Source: an uncultured Oscillospiraceae bacterium
Lineage (GTDB): Bacteria > Bacillota > Clostridia > Oscillospirales > Oscillospiraceae
Assembly (NCBI GenBank): GCA_900758315.1
Contig: CAAERF010000326.1
Coordinates: 1 to 10,269 of the forward strand
Reading direction: 5' to 3'
Length of the DNA: 10,269 nucleotides
Positions 1 to 5,571 of this stretch are shown piece after piece. Position 1 is the stretch's first letter; each line of letters begins with the position of its first letter. The notes under the pieces are model-generated. The model did no database searches. It saw nothing but the letters and a program-made list of their open reading frames with translations, and had not been told where the DNA came from. Made by a program: the position numbers and the translations under genes.

Positions 1-44
1 ATAAAACCACGAACTAGAAAAATAAAGTACATTGTATAGAAAGC

Positions 45-102
45 CATAAAACGCACAAATGCCCATCGGTTCAAAAGCCGATGGGCATTTGCGCGTTTTA
101 TG
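45..102 (-). terminator. Long intrinsic terminator hairpin after the holin gene
   Basis: Arms at 45-69 and 78-102 pair almost perfectly over 25 bp, with one G-U/A-C position, around an 8-nt loop. The structure begins 15 nt after the holin stop codon. T-rich sequence flanks it on both strands, so it could also act bidirectionally and block transcription entering from the left. Confidence 0.8.
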
Positions 103-117
103 AGAAAAAATGAACGC

Positions 118-576
118 CTATAGCGAGGAGGCATTCTTATCATCGTTACTGTCACGCATCTTTTCAAGAACATTTTTAAGTAGTGGAGGAATAGGAGCAC
201 CCATCTTTTCGGCATTTTCAAGGATACTGCCTAATTCGGATACAATATACCAAAACAAAGCAATTGGTGTGAGCAGCATATCATAATTAAACGGAAGCGT
301 GAGCCCGGAAATATGATTTAATGTCAATCCAAGCAGGATATCTGTCAAGACACTGACAAAAATCATTATAATACTTCCGCATTTATGCCACAACCCCTGC
401 CTAGCTTTATGGGAACTCCAAACACCATTTTTTATAGCAAGAACAGTGCCGGTTACCCAATCCAGCATCATGCAGACGGCATAGAGAACAACAAGCCAGC
501 CAAGCCATCCATGCAATGCGGCCCATAGGCCGATTGCGCCGATGCCGGCGGCCTTTTCAACAGAATCTGTTTGCAT
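118..576 (-). CDS. Phage holin family protein (TcdE/UviB-like, Phage_holin_4 type)
   Basis: This is a 152-aa membrane protein. Hydrophobic segments lie at about residues 24-46, 66-86 and 98-118. The family-type motif D39-W-x-T-G43 sits at the end of the first segment, and S113-E-L-x-S-I-L-E-N-A-E-K-x-G126 lies near the C-terminus, followed by a charged tail. Both motifs are typical of the toxin-secretion/phage-lysis holin family that includes C. difficile TcdE. Such holins open the cytoplasmic membrane and let signal-less lysins or toxins out. An AAGGAG ribosome site lies about 12 nt before the ATG, which is slightly long. The gene diverges from the lectin-amidase and has its own TTTACA-N16-CTCTTT promoter. 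No other phage structural genes are nearby, so a dedicated export role is more likely than prophage lysis. The role is inferred from family and context. Confidence 0.88.
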   Translation of the reverse strand: MQTDSVEKAAGIGAIGLWAALHGWLGWLVVLYAVCMMLDWVTGTVLAIKNGVWSSHKARQGLWHKCGSIIMIFVSVLTDILLGLTLNHISGLTLPFNYDMLLTPIALFWYIVSELGSILENAEKMGAPIPPLLKNVLEKMRDSNDDKNASSL

Positions 577-612
577 ATCTTTCGGATTCTCCTTTTATAA
601 GATTTATTATCA

Positions 613-640
613 AAAGAGAGCAAATTCCGCAAAATGTAAA
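613..640 (-). promoter_or_regulatory. TcdR-type promoter for the holin
   Basis: On the minus strand, TTTACA (635-640) and CTCTTT (613-618) are separated by exactly 16 nt. The -10 element ends 36 nt before the holin ATG. This is one of four identical -35/-10 pairs in the window. It forms the left half of a 28-bp inverted repeat with the lectin-amidase promoter. No sigma-A-like alternative stands out. Confidence 0.85.
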
Positions 641-645
641 CTTAA

Positions 646-673
646 TTTACATTTTGCAGGATTTGCTCTCTTT
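646..673 (+). promoter_or_regulatory. TcdR-type promoter for the lectin-amidase
   Basis: TTTACA at 646-651 and CTCTTT at 668-673 have a 16-nt spacer. That spacer matches the divergent holin promoter at 14 of 16 positions. The two -35 elements are back to back with 5 nt between them, too close for two polymerases to sit there at once. The start codon is 45 nt beyond the -10 element. Confidence 0.85.
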
Positions 674-699
674 ACTTTTTGAGCGGCCGCGCAAAAAGT
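674..699 (+). repeat. Near-perfect 26-nt palindrome at the lectin-amidase transcription start
   Basis: The palindrome begins with ACTTTTTG and ends with CAAAAAGT around a GCGGCCGC core, with one mismatched pair. It starts immediately after the -10 element, so it would cover the transcription start and early leader. It could be an operator or a 5' mRNA stem-loop. It ends 19 nt before the ATG and leaves the ribosome site free. Confidence 0.6.
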
Positions 700-717
700 G
701 AAAAAGGAGAATCACAA

Positions 718-1707
718 ATGGCATACGAATTTAACCACTACTATGAGCTGCAGAATGTGGCAACAGGTAAGTATGTGAATGTTCTGGGCAATCACGAGGA
801 TGGTACCGTAAAAAACGGTGAAACAGTTAACCTTTTTAGCCGTACAAACAATCCTGATCAGCGCTGGGCGCTGGAAAATTTCGGCGGCAATGGCAATGTT
901 CGAATTGTTTTGCAGCGGGGTGAAGGATGGTACGCGTTGAACTATAATACGCGAAACACCAATTGCATCGTTTGGCACCTGAATACCGCAGATGATACTG
1001 ATACGGTTATTACTACCGTTGAGGTAGAAAATCGCCCCAATACTTATTACCTTATGCTGCGGGATCGCAGCATTTACCTGACGGCTGTTGGCACTGCCCT
1101 AAAATGGAGTGCCTATACGGGCGAAGAAGAACAGATGTTCACCATTTTGGAACCTGGCACTGGCAGCGATGGCAGTGATAGCGGAGAAGTCTCTAATGTT
1201 CCTGATTCGAAGCTGGTAACCAAATTTATTCCGGCTTACGAAGGAAATTACACGAAAGACCGCAAGGCACAAGGTGGAACTATTTCTGAAATCACGATTC
1301 ACCATTGCGCAAGCATTTTGACCATTGACGCTCTGGGCGCACTTTGGCAGCGCGAAGGTCGAAAAGGATCTTCCCACTACGGCGTTTCGGAAACGAATAT
1401 CGGACAGTATGTCCATGAAAGTGATGTGGCATGGACGAACGGCAACTGGGAGGCAAACTGCCGCGCAGTAACAATTGAGACATCTAATGGTGGTGGCGCG
1501 CCAGAGTGGCCTGTTTCGGATACGACGTTCCAAACGCTGGTTACACTGGTGGCGGATATCGCCCGCCGTAATGGCCTTGGAAAATTGGTTAAGGGTAAAA
1601 ATCTGACTTGGCACAGTATGTACGCTGCGACGGCATGCCCTGGTCCTTATCTTTCCGGAAAGCTGCAGGAACTGGTAGATAAAGCAAACACGATAAATGG
1701 TTTCTGA
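718..1707 (+). CDS. Ricin-type lectin + N-acetylmuramoyl-L-alanine amidase (Amidase_2) fusion
   Basis: This is a 329-aa predicted peptidoglycan amidase with an N-terminal carbohydrate-binding module. Residues 1-145 resemble a ricin B-type beta-trefoil, with a Q48-R-W50 (QxW-like) motif. A Gly/Ser/Asp linker spans about 147-160. Residues 170-325 form an Amidase_2/PGRP-like zinc domain: I194-H-H-C with H195 or H196, W298-H299-S, and C307-P-G. H, H and C are the usual zinc ligands, and SHYGV (219-223) and TIET (252-255) fit the fold. The family cleaves the MurNAc-L-Ala bond. No signal peptide is present, so release probably needs the divergent holin. The start was chosen at 718 because AAGGAG lies 8 nt upstream; an in-frame upstream start at 679 falls inside the promoter palindrome. 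It could be a phage-derived endolysin or a bacteriocin-like effector; context favours co-regulated release under the TcdR-like sigma. Confidence 0.88.
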   Translation: MAYEFNHYYELQNVATGKYVNVLGNHEDGTVKNGETVNLFSRTNNPDQRWALENFGGNGNVRIVLQRGEGWYALNYNTRNTNCIVWHLNTADDTDTVITTVEVENRPNTYYLMLRDRSIYLTAVGTALKWSAYTGEEEQMFTILEPGTGSDGSDSGEVSNVPDSKLVTKFIPAYEGNYTKDRKAQGGTISEITIHHCASILTIDALGALWQREGRKGSSHYGVSETNIGQYVHESDVAWTNGNWEANCRAVTIETSNGGGAPEWPVSDTTFQTLVTLVADIARRNGLGKLVKGKNLTWHSMYAATACPGPYLSGKLQELVDKANTINGF

Positions 1708-1723
1708 TTTTTTGATTTTAGGG

Positions 1724-1751
1724 TTTACAAAATTGGTGCAGTAATCTCTTT
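1724..1751 (+). promoter_or_regulatory. TcdR-type promoter for the lectin-C39 peptidase gene
   Basis: TTTACA at 1724-1729 and CTCTTT at 1746-1751 have a 16-nt spacer. The extended -10 (CTCTTTACTT) equals that of the lectin-amidase promoter, while the spacer sequence differs. The conserved hexamers are therefore not explained by a simple recent duplication of the whole region. The gene starts 70 nt after the -10 element. Confidence 0.85.
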
Positions 1752-1756
1752 ACTTA

Positions 1757-1788
1757 GTGAACGTTCACAAAAGCACCTGACGAGGTGC
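1757..1788 (+). repeat. 12-bp palindrome plus small hairpin in the leader of the lectin-C39 gene
   Basis: GTGAACGTTCAC at 1757-1768 is a perfect palindrome lying at the expected transcription start. Four nucleotides later, GCACCT (1773-1778) pairs with AGGTGC (1783-1788) across a 4-nt loop. The position mirrors the palindrome downstream of the first lectin promoter, though the sequences differ. It may be a regulator site or a 5' stabilising structure. Confidence 0.55.
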
Positions 1789-1821
1789 AAGGACAAAATT
1801 CAATGAAGGAGTGAAAAAATA

Positions 1822-2799
1822 ATGGCTTACACTTTTGAGCAATCTTACTATTTTCGTCCGTATCGCGGCAACAGCAGTTTTTGGCTGAACCGCTATGGCA
1901 ATGGCAGCATCGCATCTCACCAGAAGGCTACGCTGTATACGGCAGCAGGTTCTGCTGATCAGCGCCTTAAAGTTCACAAGGTTAGCGGTGGTTGCCAGCT
2001 GCTTTCTGACCTCAACAATGCGTATGGTCTGAACATTTACGGAACCAAAGCAGGGAGTGTTTGTGACTTCTATCCGGTCTCTGGCAACTTTAACGATGCT
2101 TTGATTGACCTTTTGACCGTTGACGCAGCTAATAATCTGTACCGCATCAAGATGATCAACCACAACCTGTACCTGACTCCGGCATCCAATTCGAGCGGTG
2201 CTGCTCTGACATGGGAAAATGCGTCCAATGCAGACAATCAGATTTGGCAGCTTTGCGCGTCCCAGTCCAGCGGTGGCGGCAGTACGGGTGGCAGTACCAC
2301 CATTACGATGCCCGTAAATGCAAACCAGAATTATTCCGGAAATAGTTCTTGGATTATCAATTATGGCTGTGCGGTTTGCTGTGGTGTGGACTTGGCATCG
2401 TGGAAGAAAAATAAGAGTTACACCATTTCTGATTTTGCGAACTACTATGATGAGGCCAATGGCTACTACTGGACTGGTCCGGATAACTTCTCTTGCAGCG
2501 ATGCCATTTCTCTGGCAAGCCTGAATGAGGCACAAACGATTGAGAAGATTCGCTCCTATGTCAAGAATCATATTCCGGTTGCCTGTCATGCAGTTGGCTC
2601 TGGTAGTCGTCAGCACTGGTTCGTTGCATATGAACTGACTGGTGAAAGTGGCGGCACTTGGGCAACTGCAGGCATTAAGGTCCTTGATCCGTACAATAGC
2701 AATTCTGGTTCTACGGAGGGCCGTCGGGTCACTATTCTTGAAGCTATGCAGACTAGCCATGTGACGCTGGGCGTAGATCGTATCCGTATTCCTAACTAA
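1822..2799 (+). CDS. Ricin-type lectin + C39-like (papain-fold) cysteine peptidase fusion
   Basis: This 325-aa protein parallels its neighbour: similar length, the same MAYxF start, and a lectin module followed by an enzyme. Residues 1-147 look like a ricin B-type trefoil, with D46-Q-R and N139-Q-I-W142 as degenerate QxW repeats. A Gly/Ser/Thr linker spans 149-160. Residues 163-325 resemble a C39-like peptidase: a conserved YGCAVCC stretch with probable nucleophile C183, Q264-H265-W-F-V with the probable catalytic His, and V287-L-D289-P with the third residue. There is no signal peptide, and AAGGAG lies 10 nt before the ATG. The family includes bacteriocin-leader peptidases and cell-wall or host-protein-directed relatives, so the substrate (peptide stem, surface protein or host protein) is unknown. 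The export route is inferred to be the co-regulated holin. An inactive or glycan-amidase variant of the fold cannot be excluded. Confidence 0.8.
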   Translation: MAYTFEQSYYFRPYRGNSSFWLNRYGNGSIASHQKATLYTAAGSADQRLKVHKVSGGCQLLSDLNNAYGLNIYGTKAGSVCDFYPVSGNFNDALIDLLTVDAANNLYRIKMINHNLYLTPASNSSGAALTWENASNADNQIWQLCASQSSGGGSTGGSTTITMPVNANQNYSGNSSWIINYGCAVCCGVDLASWKKNKSYTISDFANYYDEANGYYWTGPDNFSCSDAISLASLNEAQTIEKIRSYVKNHIPVACHAVGSGSRQHWFVAYELTGESGGTWATAGIKVLDPYNSNSGSTEGRRVTILEAMQTSHVTLGVDRIRIPN

Positions 2800-2820
2800 A
2801 GCCTAAATACAAATAGGTAG

Positions 2821-2867
2821 AAAACTCCCCGCTTGTAGGTGGAACACCTAACAAGCGGGGAGTTTTT
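2821..2867 (+). terminator. Strong intrinsic terminator between the lectin-C39 gene and the convergent lipoprotein gene
   Basis: A 16-bp GC-rich stem (2821-2836 with 2851-2866) with an inner four-pair extension is followed by TTTTT. A-rich sequence on the other flank gives a T-tract on the minus strand too. It can therefore serve both the lectin-C39 gene and the convergent gene ending at 2961. Confidence 0.9.
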
Positions 2868-2960
2868 GCGTAGAAATATTTAGAGAAGCGTCATTAAATC
2901 GGCGCTTTGAACGATATTTAGTGTATAAAAGAATAGTAGGGCATATTATATGCACATTTT

Positions 2961-3671
2961 CTATCTCTTGCAAGTGCCATCTTGACACCAAGGCATAGTA
3001 CTTAATTTGTATTGATAACCATCATCGGTGTAGAGTGTCTCGCCATCGGCTCCGGTAAAAAGCTTGTTCATTGTCTCGTCAGGCAAAAAATGAGAATCTT
3101 CATCATCAAAGTGATTAAAGTTTACACAGAACCATCGGAAATCGGTAGACAAGGTATCGTTATACGACAAGAAGCATTGGATATAAAGATTGCGCCCATC
3201 GCTAAAGCAAATATCTCCAAATTGATCTGTGCCAGGGGTACCCACCCAAGGAATTCCATCTTTTGTTAAAGTGTAATGACCACTATCTCCATCTTCCTCA
3301 ACATAACTTTTATAATCTAATTTTGCATAAGGAACGTCATAAATAGAATCATAGCGTGTAAGAGTATAAGTGTCGGGGGAAACCTGCGTGTCGGAAGGAG
3401 ATTCGTTTGAGTCAGACGAAGATGTAGACGATGAAATTACATCAGGAGTTGCACTCGGAGAATCCGCTGTAGAGTCGCTGATAGAAATGTCCGAACGGTT
3501 GGAAATTTCTGGAGTTGATGGAACTTCAGAAGAATTACCCTCACTGGAAGAACTGCTCGTAGTTGCAGAAGATGATTCCTGATGATTGCCGTCAGTGAAA
3601 GTTTGAATGGAGCATGAACAAAGAGAAAGAACAAATAATGTACCAGCTAACAAATAAATCTTTTTTTTCAT
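2961..3671 (-). CDS. Predicted Ser/Thr-rich surface lipoprotein of unknown function
   Basis: The 236-aa product starts with MKKK, a hydrophobic segment (5-17) and a lipobox-like L17-C-S-C20, predicting membrane anchoring through Cys20. Residues 21-103 are low complexity, dominated by Ser, Thr, Asp, Pro and Glu, and look like an extended spacer. A compact acidic, aromatic-rich C-terminal domain (about 104-236) follows, with Cys residues in GDICFSD, YIQCFL, WFCVN, PWCQDG and near the end. I do not recognise this domain. GGAGG lies 6 nt before the ATG. The gene is 115 nt downstream of the TcdR-like sigma gene on the same strand and may be co-transcribed. A weak sigma-A-like TTGAAA-N18-TATTAA (3708-3737) could also drive it. 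An immunity, sensing or anchoring role alongside the exported enzymes is only a guess. Confidence 0.8.
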   Translation of the reverse strand: MKKKIYLLAGTLFVLSLCSCSIQTFTDGNHQESSSATTSSSSSEGNSSEVPSTPEISNRSDISISDSTADSPSATPDVISSSTSSSDSNESPSDTQVSPDTYTLTRYDSIYDVPYAKLDYKSYVEEDGDSGHYTLTKDGIPWVGTPGTDQFGDICFSDGRNLYIQCFLSYNDTLSTDFRWFCVNFNHFDDEDSHFLPDETMNKLFTGADGETLYTDDGYQYKLSTMPWCQDGTCKR

Positions 3672-3786
3672 AATAAGCCTCCATACAGTCGTATGAGTTG
3701 AAAAAAATTAATAGAAGATACCAAGGTGCTCTTTCAAAACTATTTATGAAAAAGCGGAAAGAAACTTTAAAGAGAATTGTTGACAG

Positions 3787-4338
3787 CTATGACGTGACGC
3801 CAAAATAGCGTCTCAATTTTATGATTGCTGTCTTTTTACATTTGTTTATGGCCTGTCGAGACTTATTGTCTCTTGTGGCGATTTCTTGGATGCTATATTG
3901 ACGGAAGTAATGGTCATAAATGACATGATACTCTTCGGTACTTAGCGCACGTTTAAGATCAAGCAGCAAGAGGTTATTGTATGTATCGGATTCGCTGAAT
4001 GCAGTGTCAAACTGCAAAGGATCATAGTCAGTTTGGCTTTCAATCGAAACAGTGGGAAGCTGATGGCGCTTCGCCTTAGAAAGTGCGATATAATGATGAT
4101 ATATTGCCTTATTGATATAGCTAATGATAGCACCGTCTGTGCTTATAGTCAACTCATTGAGTTGTAAATTTTTGGCGAACGCTAGTAAGAAACATTGGAA
4201 ATCCTGCAATGCATCCTCTGATTGCAGGAAGAATGCATATTTCTTGAGCAGGGGAGAAAACTTCTCCAAAAGAGCGAGTGCCTGCTCACGGTCACCATTT
4301 TGAATATCCTGAATGCAAGTATAAAGAGATGATTTCAT
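3787..4338 (-). CDS. TcdR/BotR/TetR/UviA-family (group 5) RNA polymerase sigma factor
   Basis: This 183-aa protein matches the length and architecture of clostridial toxin/bacteriocin sigma factors. The N-terminal part (1-35) is MKSSLY...IQNGDREQALALLEKFSPLLKKYA, and the region-2-like segment runs to about residue 93. A helix-turn-helix region 4 lies at about 124-178. The Y148-S-I-Q-E-I-A segment and S160-R-Q-A-I-N-K are characteristic of this subgroup, as I know it, more than of ordinary ECF factors. These proteins direct core polymerase to toxin, bacteriocin and holin promoters and activate their own gene. AGGAGGGG lies 9 nt before the ATG. Its promoter carries the same TTTACA-N16-CTCTTT as the holin and both lectin genes, which indicates positive autoregulation. 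ECF1 ends 76 nt upstream without a clear terminator, so ECF1 transcripts may also enter this gene. Confidence 0.87.
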   Translation of the reverse strand: MKSSLYTCIQDIQNGDREQALALLEKFSPLLKKYAFFLQSEDALQDFQCFLLAFAKNLQLNELTISTDGAIISYINKAIYHHYIALSKAKRHQLPTVSIESQTDYDPLQFDTAFSESDTYNNLLLLDLKRALSTEEYHVIYDHYFRQYSIQEIATRDNKSRQAINKCKKTAIIKLRRYFGVTS

Positions 4339-4363
4339 TTTCTTCTTCCCCTCCTGAAAGGGA

Positions 4364-4391
4364 AAAGAGAAAAATCATCTGCAAATGTAAA
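4364..4391 (-). promoter_or_regulatory. TcdR-type autoregulatory promoter of the sigma gene
   Basis: On the minus strand, TTTACA (4386-4391) and CTCTTT (4364-4369) are 16 nt apart, ending 25 nt before the sigma ATG. The predicted leader is very short and holds little beyond the ribosome site. Identity with the three output promoters implies self-activation. Confidence 0.85.
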
Positions 4392-4414
4392 CCGAAATCA
4401 AAAATATTTTTGTG

Positions 4415-4954
4415 TTAGGTGTCGAACGATTTAAGTAAAATGGCGCGCGCCCGGTGTATACGGGTTTTAACGTTTGATTCACTCGAATTTGTGATTTGCG
4501 CGATTTCGCGGATAGAGTAACCCTTTACGCGCAGGACTAAGGTTCGGCGGTAAATTGAAGGCATATCGGAAAGAATGCTGACTGCTTTGTTTAGCTGCAG
4601 ATTTGTCAATGCGATTTCTTCCGGCTCTTTAAAATTGTCAAAGCTGGTGGAGCGATTTTCGTAGTCAGTCAGAACACCTCGTCGTCGTTCCCATTTTCGA
4701 AGAAAGTCAATTGTTCGCTCACGAGTTAGGATATATAAATAGGATTGGAGAGATTTTTCGTTGTCGATTCTTAGTGAATCAATTTCCTTGAGAAGCTGGA
4801 CAAAGGTTTCATGTACTGCATCCTCCGCAAGAGAGGAATCCCGAATGATTGATGATGCGGTTCGTAGCATAAACCGATAATATTTGCGATATATGTATTC
4901 GAATTTGTTTTTGCTCTCATCGCTGTCGATTGCGGCAAGATAGAAAACCAGCAC
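4415..4954 (-). CDS. ECF-type sigma-70 factor (ECF1)
   Basis: The 179-aa protein has a sigma-2 domain at about 15-90, including D45-A-V-H-E-T-F51 and a conserved LTRERTIDFLRKW segment. A sigma-4 domain lies at about 123-174, with the helix-turn-helix GYSIREIAQITNSSESNVK and a RIHRAR recognition end. I chose the GTG start at 4954 rather than the ATG at 4996: GGGAGG lies 7 nt before it, and the N-terminus (MLVFYLAAIDSDE) then aligns with paralogue ECF2. No anti-sigma gene is adjacent, which is unusual. An ECF-like site (TGTAACC-N16-CGGA) lies upstream, suggesting autoregulation or control by ECF2. It lies immediately upstream of the TcdR-like sigma gene on the same strand. Confidence 0.88.
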   Translation of the reverse strand: MLVFYLAAIDSDESKNKFEYIYRKYYRFMLRTASSIIRDSSLAEDAVHETFVQLLKEIDSLRIDNEKSLQSYLYILTRERTIDFLRKWERRRGVLTDYENRSTSFDNFKEPEEIALTNLQLNKAVSILSDMPSIYRRTLVLRVKGYSIREIAQITNSSESNVKTRIHRARAILLKSFDT

Positions 4955-5001
4955 GAATTTTCCTCCCGTGAAATAATCATTTTGCTTGAAGTACACTGTA
5001 A

Positions 5002-5028
5002 TCCGCTTGCAATCGACATTTGGTTACA
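5002..5028 (-). promoter_or_regulatory. ECF-type promoter upstream of ECF1
   Basis: On the minus strand, TGTAAC (5023-5028) and CGGA (5002-5005) are separated by 17 nt, and the base after TGTAAC is C. This matches two other sites in the window in -35 sequence and spacing and resembles Bacillus SigX/SigM-class ECF promoters. An inverted repeat (4996-5004 with 5022-5029) embraces both elements. Confidence 0.65.
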
Positions 5029-5036
5029 GAATAAAC

Positions 5037-5068
5037 AAAAAAATCCTCGGCTGCAGAAGCCGAGGATT
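5037..5068 (-). terminator. Intrinsic terminator of the small secreted protein gene
   Basis: A perfect 11-bp stem (5042-5052 with 5058-5068) closes a 5-nt loop. On the minus strand it is followed by a run of seven Ts. It ends transcription of the gene at 5105-5488 and insulates ECF1, so ECF1 needs its own promoter. Confidence 0.92.
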
Positions 5069-5104
5069 CTAAGAGGTTCTTATTTTGATATTATGATGGG
5101 AGAA

Positions 5105-5488
5105 TTAGCACTTCTTTTCGAAGGTGTTACTAACGGTTTCGCTAGAGCCATTGCGTGTGACGGTTGCAGTAGTCACTAGCTTGTAAGTGGTACCGGATTT
5201 GATATTGGCTGTACCAGAAAACTCATGTGTGTGTCCATAATAGGTGGAGGAAGAACGAGAAACTTCAGAATATGTTCCGAATAACCCTTTTTCATAAAGA
5301 ACAAGGGTGCAATCAATTTTGGTTGTGCCAGAGAGACAACTGATTTCACATGTGTAGCTGTTGTCACCTGCGGAGATGCCAGGGTAGATAGATGCGACAT
5401 TACGCCACCGTACTGCGGCAAATGCGGATGTGGCAAAAACAGTAAGCGCAACAAACGCAACAAGAACTGCCCAAAGTTTCTTTTTCAT
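5105..5488 (-). CDS. Small secreted cysteine-containing protein of unknown function
   Basis: The 127-aa product has a classical Sec signal peptide: MKKK, a hydrophobic core to about residue 20, and A22-F-A24 before A25 as the probable cleavage site. The mature part of about 103 residues is rich in Ser, Thr, Tyr and alternating hydrophobics, as in a beta-sandwich. It holds four cysteines (47, 51, 60 and the C-terminal 127) that could form two disulfides. It resembles small uncharacterised secreted Clostridia proteins (perhaps DUF6147-like, from memory and not certain). AAGGAG lies 9 nt before the ATG. Upstream is an ECF-type promoter with an inverted repeat over the -10, so one of the two local ECF factors probably controls it. 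Its function is not evident; an envelope-stress output, signal or small toxin are all possible. Confidence 0.82.
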   Translation of the reverse strand: MKKKLWAVLVAFVALTVFATSAFAAVRWRNVASIYPGISAGDNSYTCEISCLSGTTKIDCTLVLYEKGLFGTYSEVSRSSSTYYGHTHEFSGTANIKSGTTYKLVTTATVTRNGSSETVSNTFEKKC

Positions 5489-5510
5489 TTCGACTTGCTC
5501 CTTTATTTTA

Positions 5511-5558
5511 TACGAACCTCTTATAAAGGTATTCGTATGGGTAAGGAGAAAGGTTACA
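5511..5558 (-). promoter_or_regulatory. ECF-type promoter with overlapping inverted repeat, upstream of the secreted protein
   Basis: On the minus strand, TGTAAC (5553-5558) and CGAA (5532-5535) have a 17-nt spacer, with C following TGTAAC. The CGAA lies inside an inverted repeat (5511-5519 with 5527-5537; TACGAACCT against AGGTATTCGTA). This could be a repressor site covering the -10 and transcription start, or a 5' stem-loop. Confidence 0.65.
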
Positions 5559-5571
5559 TAAAAAGAAAAAA

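Noticed and set aside
516..701. Plus-strand open frame overlapping the holin start
   Set aside because: It runs antisense through the holin and across the divergent promoter, with no family resemblance.
679..717. Upstream in-frame start for the lectin-amidase at 679
   Set aside because: It lies in the palindrome right after the -10 element and lacks a ribosome site; ATG 718 has AAGGAG at good spacing and an N-terminus like that of the neighbouring lectin protein.
2872..2932. Imperfect inverted repeat downstream of the lectin-C39 terminator
   Set aside because: Pairing is broken by several mismatches and a large loop; it may be chance in AT-rich DNA.
3370..3582. Acidic plus-strand open frame
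   Set aside because: It is the antisense image of the Ser/Thr-rich lipoprotein stalk, and low-complexity codons create it.
4955..4996. ATG 4996 as the start of ECF1
   Set aside because: It lacks a ribosome site and lies close to the ECF promoter; GTG 4954 has GGGAGG at 7 nt and aligns with ECF2.
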